Shown: positions 17,345 to 25,674 of the stretch, one piece after another
How positions within the stretch are numbered: position 1 is the stretch's first letter
Layout: each line of letters starts with the position of its first letter
Source of the DNA: Actinomycetes bacterium
GTDB taxonomy: Bacteria > Actinomycetota > Actinomycetes > Mycobacteriales > Mycobacteriaceae
Direction: 5' to 3'
Length of the DNA: 32,181 nt
Assembly (NCBI GenBank): GCA_021793835.1
Contig: JAJYRZ010000007.1
Span: forward strand, 1 to 32,181
Position numbers and translations under genes: made by a program
Notes under the pieces: generated by a model
Database searches by the model: none
What the model saw: only the letters and a program-made list of their open reading frames with translations
Told to the model about the DNA's origin: nothing

Positions 17345-17956
17345 ATGGCGACGGGAACGACGGCTAAAGGGGAACAGCGCCGCAGGAAGATCACCGATGC
17401 TGCGGTAGAGCTGTTCCGAGAGCAGGGGTTGGCGGCGGTGCGGCATCGCGCCGTGGCCAAGCGCGCGGGGGTCCCGCTGTCGGCGACGACCTATTACTTC
17501 TCCTCCATCGACGACCTGTGGTCGGTCGTGGTCCAGGAGAGCACCCTGCAGGAACACCGGGCGATGCAGGACCGGGTCGACCGGATCGCGGTGCGCAAAC
17601 GCGGCGCCGAGGCGACCGCGGACCTGCTGGTCGAACTGGTCGTGGCCGGGCCCGGCGAGCTCGATCGCACCATGCTCATGGCGCGGGCCGAACGGATGTC
17701 GGCGGCCGCGCGCATCCCGTCGCTGCGCGCGGTCCATCAGGAGCTGGCGCCGGACTACACCCGGCTGGTCAAAGACGCGCTGCGCAAGTCCGGCCGGACC
17801 ATCTCGTCGCTGTCGGTGGGCAGCTTCGCCGCCCTGGTCAACGGCTGGGTGATGACGGCGATGCTGTACGAGGACATCGATCCGCGGGTGACCATCCGGG
17901 CCGCGCTGCTCGAACTGATCGACGTGCTCGCCCCCGCGGCCGGCGACGACGAATAG
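17345..17956 (+). CDS. TetR family transcriptional regulator
   Basis: 203 residues from ATG 17345; ATG 17327 in the same frame would add six residues. The N-terminal DNA-binding domain (about 15-60) has the family pattern KITDAAVELFREQGLAAVRHRAVAKRAGVPLSATTYYF..IDDLW. The remaining part is a helical ligand-binding domain that is specific to each regulator, so the effector is unknown. It lies between the aminotransferase and purB on the same strand. A weak dyad TCAC-GCGAA-GTGA at 17307-17319 in front of it might be its own operator. In M. tuberculosis a TetR gene (Rv0775, from memory) also lies between purD and purB. Confidence 0.9.
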   Translation: MATGTTAKGEQRRRKITDAAVELFREQGLAAVRHRAVAKRAGVPLSATTYYFSSIDDLWSVVVQESTLQEHRAMQDRVDRIAVRKRGAEATADLLVELVVAGPGELDRTMLMARAERMSAAARIPSLRAVHQELAPDYTRLVKDALRKSGRTISSLSVGSFAALVNGWVMTAMLYEDIDPRVTIRAALLELIDVLAPAAGDDE

Positions 17957-18009
17957 CCCGCCCCGGCGCTGCGGGGGACCGGGCGGGGGCGGCGGTGGGC
18001 CGCGCGGGC

Positions 18010-18022
18010 CATAATGGGATCC
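18010..18022 (+). promoter_or_regulatory. purB promoter -10, probable leaderless start
   Basis: CATAAT (18010-18015) followed by seven bases places the transcription start at GTG 18023. No Shine-Dalgarno sequence is present. The -10 includes the ATG at 18014, which argues against that codon as the translation start. Confidence 0.55.
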
Positions 18023-19456
18023 GTGCCTGCTAACAAGAAGCCCGTGCCCAATGTCCTGGCCACCCGTTACGCCAGCGCCGAACTGGCCCGGCTGTGGTCG
18101 CCGGAGAACAAGATCGTCCTCGAGCGTCGCCTGTGGCTGGCGGTGCTGCGCGCCCAGTCGACCCTCGGCATCGAGGTGCCCGCCGACGCGCTCGCCGACT
18201 ACGAGGCGGTGCTGGAAAAGGTGGACCTGGACTCGATCGCCGATCGGGAGCGGGTGACCCGCCACGACGTCAAGGCCCGCATCGAAGAGTTCAACGCCCT
18301 GGCCGGCCACGAGCACGTGCACAAGGGCATGACCAGCCGCGATTTGACCGAGAACGTCGAGCAGCTGCAGATCCTCGAGTCGCTGCGCCTGGTGCGCGAC
18401 CGGGCCGTGGCGGTGCTGGCCCGGCTGACCGAGCGGGCCGCGCAGTATCAGGAGCTGGTCATGGCCGGCCGCAGCCACAACGTCGCCGCCCAGGCCACTA
18501 CGCTCGGCAAGCGCTTCGCCTCCGCCGCGCAGGAGCTGCTGCTGGCGATCGAACGGGTCGAGGAACTGCTGGCGCGCTACCCGCTGCGCGGGATCAAGGG
18601 GCCGATGGGCACCGCCCAGGACATGCTCGACCTGCTCGGCGGCGACGCCGACAAGCTCGCCGACCTCGAATCGCGGGTCGCCGAACACCTCGGTTTCACC
18701 CGGGTGCTCGACTCGGTGGGGCAGATCTATCCGCGCTCGCTCGACCACGACGTGCTCTCCGCGCTCGTGCAGATCGGCGCCGCCCAGTCCTCGCTCGCCC
18801 AGACCATCCGGCTGATGGCCGGCAACGAGCTGGTCACCGAGGGCTTCGCCCCCGGCCAGGTGGGTTCGTCGGCGATGCCGCACAAGATGAACGCCCGGTC
18901 GTGCGAGCGGGTGGACGGCCTGCAGGTGGTGCTGCGCGGCTACGCGTCGATGGCCGCCGAACTGGCCGGGGCGCAGTGGAACGAGGGCGACGTGTTCTGC
19001 TCGGTGGTGCGCCGGGTCGCACTGCCCGACGCCTTCTTCGCCGCCGACGGCCAGATCGAGACCTTCCTGACCGTGCTCGACGAGTTCGGCGCCTTCCCGG
19101 CGGTGATCGCCAAGGAACTCGCCCGCTACCTGCCCTTCCTGGGTACCACGAAGATCCTGATGGCCGCGGTGCGCGCCGGGATGGGCCGGGAGGCGGCCCA
19201 CGAGGTGATCAAGGAGCACGCGGTGGCGGTCGCCCTGGACATGCGCGAGCAGGGCCGCGAACCGGACCTGCTCGACCGGCTCGCCGCCGACGACCGGCTG
19301 CCGCTCGACGCCGCAGCGCTCGAGGCCGCGCTGGCCGACGAGCACGCCTTCGTCGGCGCGGCCGGCGCCCAGACCGCCGCGGTGATCGCGGCCGCCACCG
19401 AGGTGCTCGAGCGGTACCCCGAGGCCGCCGCCTACCACCCGGGCGCCATCCTGTGA
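18023..19456 (+). CDS. purB: Adenylosuccinate lyase
   Basis: 477 residues. The enzyme removes fumarate from SAICAR in IMP synthesis and from adenylosuccinate in AMP synthesis. The signature [10 protein letters not shown] lies at 281-290, with the catalytic serine in the GSS pair. The conserved His152 is in [12 protein letters not shown], and TSRDLTEN is at 104-111. GTG 18023 is preferred because the protein then starts close to the conserved [10 protein letters not shown] and because of the promoter position. ATG 18014 would add three residues. A large GC-rich hairpin follows the stop, so purB is probably transcribed alone. Confidence 0.96.
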   Translation: MPANKKPVPNVLATRYASAELARLWSPENKIVLERRLWLAVLRAQSTLGIEVPADALADYEAVLEKVDLDSIADRERVTRHDVKARIEEFNALAGHEHVHKGMTSRDLTENVEQLQILESLRLVRDRAVAVLARLTERAAQYQELVMAGRSHNVAAQATTLGKRFASAAQELLLAIERVEELLARYPLRGIKGPMGTAQDMLDLLGGDADKLADLESRVAEHLGFTRVLDSVGQIYPRSLDHDVLSALVQIGAAQSSLAQTIRLMAGNELVTEGFAPGQVGSSAMPHKMNARSCERVDGLQVVLRGYASMAAELAGAQWNEGDVFCSVVRRVALPDAFFAADGQIETFLTVLDEFGAFPAVIAKELARYLPFLGTTKILMAAVRAGMGREAAHEVIKEHAVAVALDMREQGREPDLLDRLAADDRLPLDAAALEAALADEHAFVGAAGAQTAAVIAAATEVLERYPEAAAYHPGAIL

Positions 19457-19461
19457 CGGTT

Positions 19462-19526
19462 CCGCGCGGCGGGGCGGGCGGGTGGACCCGGGCCCACCCC
19501 GCCGCGCGGGGACCGGTTTCGGTCCC
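19462..19526 (+). terminator. Tandem hairpins between purB and purC
   Basis: The first has perfect 13-bp arms CCGCGCGGCGGGG (19462-19474) and its complement (19497-19509). The second has GGGACCG/CGGTCCC with loop GTTT (19509-19526). They share a boundary base and lie between the purB stop and the purC promoter. Confidence 0.55.
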
Positions 19527-19558
19527 ACCGCGCGCCACCCCGGACGGCCGCTGAGCGA

Positions 19559-19571
19559 TATGCTGGGGCGC
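19559..19571 (+). promoter_or_regulatory. purC promoter -10, probable leaderless start
   Basis: TATGCT (19559-19564) is followed by seven bases and GTG 19572, the codon that matches the conserved PurC N-terminus. Confidence 0.5.
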
Positions 19572-20465
19572 GTGCGTCCATCACTGTCTGATTACCAGCA
19601 TCTGAGCGCCGGCAAGGTCCGGGAGCTCTACGAGATCGACGAGAAGACCCTGCTCATGGTCGCCTCGGATCGGATCTCCGCCTACGACCACGTGCTCGCC
19701 ACCCCGATCCCGGACAAGGGCCGGATCCTCACGGCGATGAGCGTGTTCTTCTTCGACCACCTGGCGCTGCCCAACCAGCTCGCCGGGGACGCGGTCGACG
19801 AGCGGATCCCCGAGGAGGTGCTCGGCCGCGCCCTGGTGGTGCACAAGCTGGACATGGTGCCGGTCGAGTGCGTGGCCCGCGGATTCCTCACCGGCTCGGG
19901 CCTGGCCGACTATCAGGCCACCGGCGCGGTGTGCGGGGTCGAACTGCCCGAGGGCCTGGTCGAATCGAGCAGGCTGGCCGAACCGATCTTCACCCCCGCC
20001 CGCAAGGCCGCGGTCGGCGATCACGACGAGAACATCTCCTTCGAGGCGATGATCGACGTGGTCGGCCGGGATCTGGCCGTCAAGCTGCGCGACGACACCA
20101 TCGACATCTATTCGCGCGCCTCGATGCTGGTCGCCGACCGCGGGGTGCTGCTGGCCGACACCAAGTTCGAGTTCGGCCTGGACCCGGCCGGCAACCTGGT
20201 GCTCGCCGACGAGGTGCTCACCCCCGACTCCTCGCGCTTCTGGCCCGCCGAGGGCTACCAGGAGGGGCGCACCCAGCCCAGCTTCGACAAGCAGTACGTG
20301 CGCGACTGGCTCACCGGGCCCGAGTCCGGCTGGTCGCGGGACTCGGGCACCCCGCCCCCGCCGCTGCCCGAGCACGTGGTGGAGGCGACCCGTCGCCGCT
20401 ACATCGAGGCCTACGAGATGATCTCCCAGCAGTCCTTCGACGACTGGCCGGGCGGCGACGCATGA
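19572..20465 (+). CDS. purC: Phosphoribosylaminoimidazole-succinocarboxamide synthase (SAICAR synthetase)
   Basis: 297 residues. The enzyme adds aspartate to CAIR with ATP; its product is the substrate of PurB, encoded just before. The family signature [16 protein letters not shown] (95-110) and LADTKFEFG (194-202) are present, along with GDHDENISF at 149-157 and the N-terminal [10 protein letters not shown] at 12-21. GTG 19572 is chosen because RPSLSDYQH is the usual start; the longer open frame upstream runs through the terminator hairpins and ATG 19560 overlaps the -10. Its TGA overlaps the ATG of the following peptidase gene by four bases. Confidence 0.96.
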   Translation: MRPSLSDYQHLSAGKVRELYEIDEKTLLMVASDRISAYDHVLATPIPDKGRILTAMSVFFFDHLALPNQLAGDAVDERIPEEVLGRALVVHKLDMVPVECVARGFLTGSGLADYQATGAVCGVELPEGLVESSRLAEPIFTPARKAAVGDHDENISFEAMIDVVGRDLAVKLRDDTIDIYSRASMLVADRGVLLADTKFEFGLDPAGNLVLADEVLTPDSSRFWPAEGYQEGRTQPSFDKQYVRDWLTGPESGWSRDSGTPPPPLPEHVVEATRRRYIEAYEMISQQSFDDWPGGDA

Positions 20466-22576
20466 CCGCCCGCCCGCCGATCGCCGCGCGCCGCCCGGCC
20501 CCGCGCGTCCACCACGGCGACACCTTCGTCGACGACTACGAGTGGCTGCGCGCCAAAGACGACGCCGAGGTCATCGCGCACCTGGAGGCGGAGAACGCCT
20601 ACACGACCGCGCGCACCGACCACCTCGCCCCGCTGCGCCGGGCGATCTACGACGAGATCGATGCGCGCACCCTGCAGACCGACCTGTCGGTGCCGGTGCG
20701 CCGCGGCCACTGGTGGTACTACGCCCGCACCGTCGAGGGCAGCCAGTACCCGCTGCAGTGCCGGGCCGCGGCCGAGCCGGGGCAGTGGACCCCGCCGGTG
20801 CTCGAGCCGGGCGTGGCCGTGCCGGGCGAGCAGATCCTGCTCGACGGCAACGTCGAAGCGCAGGGCCACGCCTTCTTCGCGCTCGGCAGCTTCGACGTCT
20901 CGGCCGACGGCGACCTGCTCGCCTACGCGGTCGACACCACCGGAGACGAACGCTACGAGCTGCGCATCAAGGACCTGCGCACCGGTGAGCTGCTGCCCGA
21001 CCGGGTGGAGAACACCTTCCCGGGCGCGCTGTTCTCACCCGACGGGCGGTACGTGTTCTATCCGACCGTCGACGAGTCCTGGCGCCCCGACACCATCTGG
21101 CGCCACGAACTGGGCACCGGCGCGGAGTCGGACGTCGCGGTGTTCACCGAACCGGACGAGCGCTACTGGGTGGGCGTGGGCAGTACCCGCAGCGGGCGCT
21201 ACCTGATGATCGAGGTCGGCTCGAAGATCACCTCCGAGGTGCTGCTACTGCCCGGCGACGAGCCGACCGGCGAGTTCACCCCGGTGCTGCCGCGGCGCGA
21301 AGGCGTGGAATACGAGATCGACCACGTCGTCGTGGGAGGTGAGGACCGGCTGCTGATCCTGCACAACGACGGCGCCGAGAACTTCCAGCTCGACATCGCC
21401 CCGGTGAGTGATTCGACGGCGCGGACCACGGTGCTTGCGCACCGCGACGACGTGCGGATCGAAGAGGCCGAGGCCTTCGCCGGATTCGTGGCGGTGGGCT
21501 ACCGGTCCGGTGCGATCCCGCGGGTGGGCGTGCTACCGGTGACGGGCAACGGCCTGGGCGCGCTGACCGAGATCGGCTTCGACGAGGAGCTGTACACCGC
21601 GGCGATCGGGGTGAACCCCGAGTGGGACGCCCCGCTGCTGCGCCTGGGCCAGGCCTCCTTCGTCACCCCCACCCGGGTCTACGACTACGACGTGGCCGCC
21701 GGCGCGCTGGCGCTGCGACGCAGCCAGCCGGTGCTCGGCGACTTCGATCCGGCCCGCTACACCCAGCGCCGTGAATGGGCGAGCGCCGCCGACGGCACCC
21801 GTGTACCGATCTCGCTGGTCTACCGCACCGACGCGGTACCGGCCGACGGTCCGGCCCCCACGCTGCTCTACGGCTACGGCTCGTATGAGATCAGCATCGA
21901 CCCGGCATTCTCCATCGCCCGGCTGTCCCTGCTCGACCGCGGGGTGGTGTTCGCGGTCGCGCACGTGCGCGGCGGCGGCGAGATGGGCCGGCACTGGTAC
22001 GAGAGCGGTAAGACGCTGACCAAGCGCAACACCTTCACCGACTTCGTCGACTGCGCCCGCCACCTGATCGACACCGGGGTCACCGCCCCCGACCGGCTGG
22101 TCGCCGAGGGCGGCTCGGCCGGCGGGATGCTCATGGGCGCGGTCGCCAACCTCGCCCCGGAACTGTTCACCGGGATCCTGGCGGCGGTGCCGTTCGTCGA
22201 CCCGCTGACCTCGATCCTGGATCCGTCGCTGCCGCTGACGGTGATCGAATGGGACGAGTGGGGCGATCCGCTGCACGACGCCGAGGTCTACCGGTACATG
22301 CAGGGCTACAGCCCCTACGAGAACATCCGGGCGACCGAGTATCCGGCGATCCTGGCGGTGACGAGCCTGCACGACACCCGCGTGCTGTACGTCGAACCTG
22401 CCAAGTGGGTGGCCCGGCTGCGCGAGGTGCTCGGCGCGGCCGAGATCGACTCGTCGGAGATCCTGCTCAAGACCGAGATGCACGCCGGACACGGCGGGGT
22501 GTCGGGCCGCTACGACAAGTGGCGCGAGACCGCGTTCGAGTACGCCTGGATCCTGGGCACTCTCGGACTGGACTAG
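20462..22576 (+). CDS. ptrB: Oligopeptidase B (S9 family, prolyl-oligopeptidase type)
   Basis: 704 residues, full length. The N-terminal seven-bladed propeller spans about 70-410, and the C-terminal alpha/beta-hydrolase domain about 430-704. The catalytic triad is Ser552 (EGGSAGGM), Asp638 (SLHDTRV) and His677 (HAGHGG). The enzyme cuts short peptides after basic residues in the cytoplasm, and the propeller excludes folded proteins. It overlaps purC (ATGA), so the two are translated together. In M. tuberculosis H37Rv the same position is annotated as two pieces (ptrBa/ptrBb, from memory), whereas here the gene is unbroken. Confidence 0.95.
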   Translation: MTARPPIAARRPAPRVHHGDTFVDDYEWLRAKDDAEVIAHLEAENAYTTARTDHLAPLRRAIYDEIDARTLQTDLSVPVRRGHWWYYARTVEGSQYPLQCRAAAEPGQWTPPVLEPGVAVPGEQILLDGNVEAQGHAFFALGSFDVSADGDLLAYAVDTTGDERYELRIKDLRTGELLPDRVENTFPGALFSPDGRYVFYPTVDESWRPDTIWRHELGTGAESDVAVFTEPDERYWVGVGSTRSGRYLMIEVGSKITSEVLLLPGDEPTGEFTPVLPRREGVEYEIDHVVVGGEDRLLILHNDGAENFQLDIAPVSDSTARTTVLAHRDDVRIEEAEAFAGFVAVGYRSGAIPRVGVLPVTGNGLGALTEIGFDEELYTAAIGVNPEWDAPLLRLGQASFVTPTRVYDYDVAAGALALRRSQPVLGDFDPARYTQRREWASAADGTRVPISLVYRTDAVPADGPAPTLLYGYGSYEISIDPAFSIARLSLLDRGVVFAVAHVRGGGEMGRHWYESGKTLTKRNTFTDFVDCARHLIDTGVTAPDRLVAEGGSAGGMLMGAVANLAPELFTGILAAVPFVDPLTSILDPSLPLTVIEWDEWGDPLHDAEVYRYMQGYSPYENIRATEYPAILAVTSLHDTRVLYVEPAKWVARLREVLGAAEIDSSEILLKTEMHAGHGGVSGRYDKWRETAFEYAWILGTLGLD

Positions 22577-22607
22577 CGCAGGCGGCGCCTTCGCGCTGCG
22601 CCGGCAC

Positions 22608-22651
22608 ACACGGCCCGCTTCCCACCTCGCAGCGGGGGGAGCAGGCCGTGT
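22608..22651. terminator. Hairpin between convergent ptrB and modA-like genes
   Basis: ACACGGCC (22608-22615) and GGCCGTGT (22644-22651) pair perfectly. The stem continues with mismatches through CGCTTCCC and GGGGGAGC. There is no T-tract. Confidence 0.5.
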
Positions 22652-22677
22652 CGTCTGTCCGCCGGGACCGGGGCGGG

Positions 22678-23439
22678 TCAGCGGAAGCCGGCCGCGCGCA
22701 GCGCCTCGCGGCCGCGTTCGGAGCACACCAGCTCGACGAACTCGGCGGCGCCGCCCGGGTTGCGGGCCTCGGCCAGCGGTGCGATCGGATAGTCGTTGAC
22801 CGCCGCGACCTCGGCCGCGGGGACGATCATGCGCACCGCGTCCCCGGCCGAGTAGGCGTCGGTGCGGTAGACCAGGCCCGCATCGGCCTGACCGCTGACG
22901 ACCTTGGCGAGCACGTCGGTGACCGCGTCCTCCTCGGAGACCGGATGCAGGTCCAGGCCCGCGTGTCCGGCCAGCCTGGCGGTGGCCGCCCCGCACGGCA
23001 CCGCCGGGGCGCACACCACCAGCCGCAGGTCCGGATCCGCCAGATCCGCCGCCTCCGAGATCCCGGCCGGATCATCCGCCGGGGTGACGACCACCAGATC
23101 GTTGGCGGCGAAGACCTCCGGGTCGGCGGCGGTGAGCCCGGCGCCGGCCGCCCGGGCCATGGTCGCGGTGTCGGCGGTGGCCAGCACATCGGCCCGCGCC
23201 CCGGCGATCACCTGCTCGGCGAGTGCGTTCGACCCGGCCAGGTTGAGTGTCACCGTCGCACCGGGATGTGCGGCCTCGTAGTCGGCGGCCAGCTCCGCGA
23301 ACACCTCGTGCAGGGAGGCGGCGGCGAAGACGGTCAGATCGTCCGGATCCCCGCCCGCACCGCAGCCGGCGACGCTAAGCCCCAGCACCGCGGCACGGGC
23401 CGCAGCGGCCACGATGCCCAGGGGCGAGCGCATGGTCAT
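22678..23439 (-). CDS. ModA-like molybdate-binding lipoprotein (ABC transporter substrate-binding protein)
   Basis: 253 residues from ATG 23439. A hydrophobic signal sequence ends in lipobox SVAGC, so Cys26 should be lipidated and the protein held outside the membrane. The mature part has the ModA landmarks: DLTVFAAASLHEVF at the start, NLAGSNALAEQV, a middle DLVVVTP, and the closing segment GQADAGLVYRTDA. Such proteins capture molybdate or tungstate for a ModBC transporter. No permease or ATPase gene is adjacent; the neighbours are unrelated, so the partner must be elsewhere. A -10 TAATCT at 23452-23447 is seven bases from the ATG. Confidence 0.87.
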   Translation of the reverse strand: MTMRSPLGIVAAAARAAVLGLSVAGCGAGGDPDDLTVFAAASLHEVFAELAADYEAAHPGATVTLNLAGSNALAEQVIAGARADVLATADTATMARAAGAGLTAADPEVFAANDLVVVTPADDPAGISEAADLADPDLRLVVCAPAVPCGAATARLAGHAGLDLHPVSEEDAVTDVLAKVVSGQADAGLVYRTDAYSAGDAVRMIVPAAEVAAVNDYPIAPLAEARNPGGAAEFVELVCSERGREALRAAGFR

Positions 23440-23491
23440 GGCATCCAGATTAGCGGCCGCGCGCCCCGGCCCGGAGCGGTAGCGTCGAGGC
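23440..23491. promoter_or_regulatory. Compact divergent promoters of modA-like and gpx genes
   Basis: Only 52 bases separate the two start codons. On the minus strand TAATCT (23452-23447) is seven bases from ATG 23439. On the plus strand TAGCGT (23480-23485) is six bases from ATG 23492. Each promoter's upstream part must therefore overlap the other gene's start region. No ribosome-binding site is visible for modA; a GAGG lies at 23487-23490 before gpx. Confidence 0.5.
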
Positions 23492-23983
23492 ATGAGTACC
23501 GACATCCTGGATCTGCCGATCGCCCGCCTCGACGGGACCGCCACCACGCTGCGCGACCTGGGCGGGAAGGCCTACCTGCTGGTCAACGTCGCCTCGCGCT
23601 GCGGGCTGACCCCGCAGTACGCCGGTCTCGAACAGCTCGCGCGCGACAAGTCCGACGCCGGGCTGACCGTGGTGGGGTTCCCGTGCAACCAGTTCATGGG
23701 CCAGGAGCCCGGCTCGGCCGAGGAGATCGCCGAGTTCTGCTCGACCACCTACGGCATCAGCTTCCCCATGACCGAGAAGATCGAGGTCAACGGTGAGGAC
23801 CGGCACCCGATCTACCAGCAGCTGACGCAGACCGCCGACGCCGACGGCGAGGCCGGGGACATCCAGTGGAACTTCGAGAAGTTCCTGGTCTCCGCCGACG
23901 GCGAGGTTCTGGGCCGTTTCCGTCCGCGCACCGAGCCGGGCGCCGCCGAACTGGTCTCCGCGATCGACAACGCCCTGGCGTAG
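23492..23983 (+). CDS. Glutathione peroxidase family protein (thiol peroxidase)
   Basis: 163 residues. The peroxidatic Cys37 is in NVASRCGLTPQY, with the rest of the catalytic set at Gln67 in GFPCNQF, Trp126 and Asn127 (WNFEKFLV). Cys65 and Cys83 (EFCSTT) are also present; Cys83 is in the region where thioredoxin-dependent members carry the resolving cysteine. The enzyme reduces hydroperoxides in the cytoplasm. Mycobacteriales lack glutathione, so thioredoxin or mycothiol-linked reduction is more likely than the family name suggests. A long hairpin follows the stop. Confidence 0.92.
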   Translation: MSTDILDLPIARLDGTATTLRDLGGKAYLLVNVASRCGLTPQYAGLEQLARDKSDAGLTVVGFPCNQFMGQEPGSAEEIAEFCSTTYGISFPMTEKIEVNGEDRHPIYQQLTQTADADGEAGDIQWNFEKFLVSADGEVLGRFRPRTEPGAAELVSAIDNALA

Positions 23984-24004
23984 GCCCGGCGCCGCACACG
24001 ACCA

Positions 24005-24058
24005 CCGCGCCCCGTCCCCGCGCCGCCGATCTCGGCCGGTGCAGGGGACGGGGCGCGG
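24005..24058. terminator. Long hairpin between convergent gpx and MBL genes
   Basis: Arms of 15 bp pair perfectly: CCGCGCCCCGTCCCC (24005-24019) with its complement at 24044-24058. The 24-base interior can pair partly as well. The hairpin lies midway between the two stop codons. Confidence 0.7.
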
Positions 24059-24075
24059 CCGTGTGTGGGGCCCGG

Positions 24076-24741
24076 TCAGCTCAGCGGATCGACCGGTTCG
24101 CCGTGGGCCAGCGGCAGGAACCGGGACCCGGCCGGGCCGTGCGCGGTCAACTGCCCGAAGTACAGGCCGCGGCCGGCGTCGGAGACGATCGCGTCGTGGA
24201 TCGGCACCGCCACCTCCGGCGCGACCGCGCGGTAGTAGTCGATGGTCTCCTCGAGCTTGGACCACGGCGCGGTCGCCGGCAGGGCGAGCACCTGCACCGG
24301 GACCCCCGGCGGGGACAGTTCGTCGCCCGGATGCAGCAGCAGACCGGGCCGGTCGGCGGTGCCGAGCAGGAAACCGGCGTTGTCGATCGCCGGGATGTCC
24401 GGATGGATCACCGCATGCCGGCCGCCGACCACCTCGGCCTCGACGGGGCCGACGGTGAATCGGTCACCGGTGCGGCAGGCGGTGAACCGGCCGGCCCACG
24501 GCCGGTCGGCCCACACCTGCGGGCTCTGCGGATCGCAGTAGCCGGCCGCCTGCGGGTTGGCCGCGAGCAGCGGGCCGAGGCGGGCGGGATCGGCGTGATC
24601 GGGATGCTGATGGGTCACCACGATCGCGTCCAGGTCGGTCAGCGATTCGAAACCGTGGGAGAACACGCCCGGATCGAACAGGATGCGGACCCCGTCGATC
24701 TCGGCGAGCAGGCAGGAATGGGCGAAACTTGTCAGGCGCAT
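24076..24741 (-). CDS. MBL-fold metal-dependent hydrolase
   Basis: 221 residues from ATG 24741; the frame is open further upstream but crosses the next promoter. The metal-binding motif HQHPDH is clear in VVTHQHPDHADPARL. Further likely ligands are the histidines in GGRHAVIHPD, LLLHPGDEL and PIHDAIV, as in UlaG/YtnP-like members of the beta-lactamase fold. The substrate cannot be inferred. The start codon lies in a perfect inverted repeat together with the -10 element, implying specific control. It is divergent from the purQ homologue. Confidence 0.87.
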   Translation of the reverse strand: MRLTSFAHSCLLAEIDGVRILFDPGVFSHGFESLTDLDAIVVTHQHPDHADPARLGPLLAANPQAAGYCDPQSPQVWADRPWAGRFTACRTGDRFTVGPVEAEVVGGRHAVIHPDIPAIDNAGFLLGTADRPGLLLHPGDELSPPGVPVQVLALPATAPWSKLEETIDYYRAVAPEVAVPIHDAIVSDAGRGLYFGQLTAHGPAGSRFLPLAHGEPVDPLS

Positions 24742-24758
24742 ACACCCGAGTATGCGCC
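24735..24758 (-). promoter_or_regulatory. Inverted repeat covering -10 and start codon of the MBL gene
   Basis: GGCGCATAC (24735-24743) and GTATGCGCC (24750-24758) are perfect complements with a 6-base gap. Read on the minus strand the repeat contains a -10-like CATACT (24754-24749), a seven-base spacer and the ATG at 24741. It could be a repressor operator, or an RNA hairpin only if transcription starts further upstream. Confidence 0.55.
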
Positions 24759-24781
24759 CCGGGCCCGCCGGCGGGGGCCGG

Positions 24782-24787
24782 TAACAT
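24782..24787 (+). promoter_or_regulatory. Putative -10 of the purQ homologue
   Basis: TAACAT fits TANNNT and would give a leader of about 50 bases before ATG 24845. A GAGG nine bases before the start may serve as the ribosome-binding site. Confidence 0.35.
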
Positions 24788-24844
24788 CGGCTCCGAGAAA
24801 GCCCGGTGGGCACGGGGCCGACGGCGGAAGCGAGGTTGCGCGGG

Positions 24845-25525
24845 ATGGACACGCGGATCGGGGTGGTGACCTTTCCGGGCACTCTCGGCGAGGGCGATGT
24901 GGCGCGCGCGGTGCGCACGGTCGGCGCCGAGGCGGTGGCCGTGACCGCCGCCGAGACGGATCTGTCGGGGCTCGAAGCGCTGATCCTGCCCGACGGACGC
25001 TCCTACGGCGACAAGCCCACGCCGGGGCTGCGCGCGGCCGCCGCGCCGGTCGGCGCGGCGATCGTCGCCGCGGCCGGCCAGGGGCTGTCGGTGCTGGGCA
25101 TCGGCAACGGCTTCCACATCCTGTGCGCGCTCGGGCTGCTGCCCGGCGAGTTCTCCGCCAACGCCTCGGGGCGCTCGGTGTGCGTGGACCAGTGGGTACG
25201 CATCGAGCGCGGCGACACCGCGTGGACCTCACGGTTCGACACCGGGGCCGAGGTGCTGATCCCGCTGCGCACGGCGGCCGGGCGGTACCACGTCGACGCC
25301 GCGACCGAGGAACGGCTCACCGGCGCGGGCCGGGTCGTCGCCCGCTACGCCGGGGACGATCCGACCGGCTCGACCGGTGCGATCGCCGGCGTCAGCTCTG
25401 CGGACGGGCGGGTGGTCGGGATGACCGTGGCCCCCGAATACGCGATCGGACCGCTCACCGGTCCCAGCGACGACGGGCTCGGGGTGTTCTACTCGATGCT
25501 CGATACGGCCGCCGCGGCCGGCTGA
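24845..25525 (+). CDS. PurQ homologue lacking the glutaminase active site
   Basis: 226 residues, the normal PurQ length. The family frame is intact: RIGVVTFPGTL at 4-14, SYGD at 53-56, NGF at 88-90, AWTSRFDTGAEVLIPL at 126-141 and LTGPSDDGLGVFYS at 204-217. The class I glutamine amidotransferase active site is not. The nucleophile in GICNGF is Gly87 (GIGNGF), the catalytic histidine of HPEH is Ala196 (APEY), and the PGGFSYGD oxyanion loop reads PDGRSYGD. Only Glu198 of the triad remains. Active PurQ hydrolyses glutamine and delivers ammonia to PurL. This product should not do so. No frameshift or stop is present. It occupies the usual purQ position before purL, but no purS is adjacent. A pseudoenzyme with a regulatory or structural role is possible. 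Confidence 0.85.
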   Translation: MDTRIGVVTFPGTLGEGDVARAVRTVGAEAVAVTAAETDLSGLEALILPDGRSYGDKPTPGLRAAAAPVGAAIVAAAGQGLSVLGIGNGFHILCALGLLPGEFSANASGRSVCVDQWVRIERGDTAWTSRFDTGAEVLIPLRTAAGRYHVDAATEERLTGAGRVVARYAGDDPTGSTGAIAGVSSADGRVVGMTVAPEYAIGPLTGPSDDGLGVFYSMLDTAAAAG

Positions 25526-25608
25526 CCGACGCGCACACCGCCCCCTGACGGTGGGGGACCGGTCACCTCCCGGAGCGGCTGCGACGGGCCGAGCGGCGGG
25601 CCGATCAT

Positions 25609-25645
25609 TAGGGTGGAGGGCCGGAAGCGGCAGATCCGATCTGCC
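25609..25645 (+). promoter_or_regulatory. ytoQ promoter with palindromic operator-like site
   Basis: A -10-like TAGGGT (25609-25614) is followed by a 17-bp dyad GGCAGATCCGATCTGCC (25629-25645) that would lie at about +8 to +24. The arms are perfect 8-mers with one central base. GAGGAGG before ATG 25675 provides ribosome binding. Confidence 0.45.
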
Positions 25646-25674
25646 CGCACGCTTCGATCGAGGAGGTCCACACG

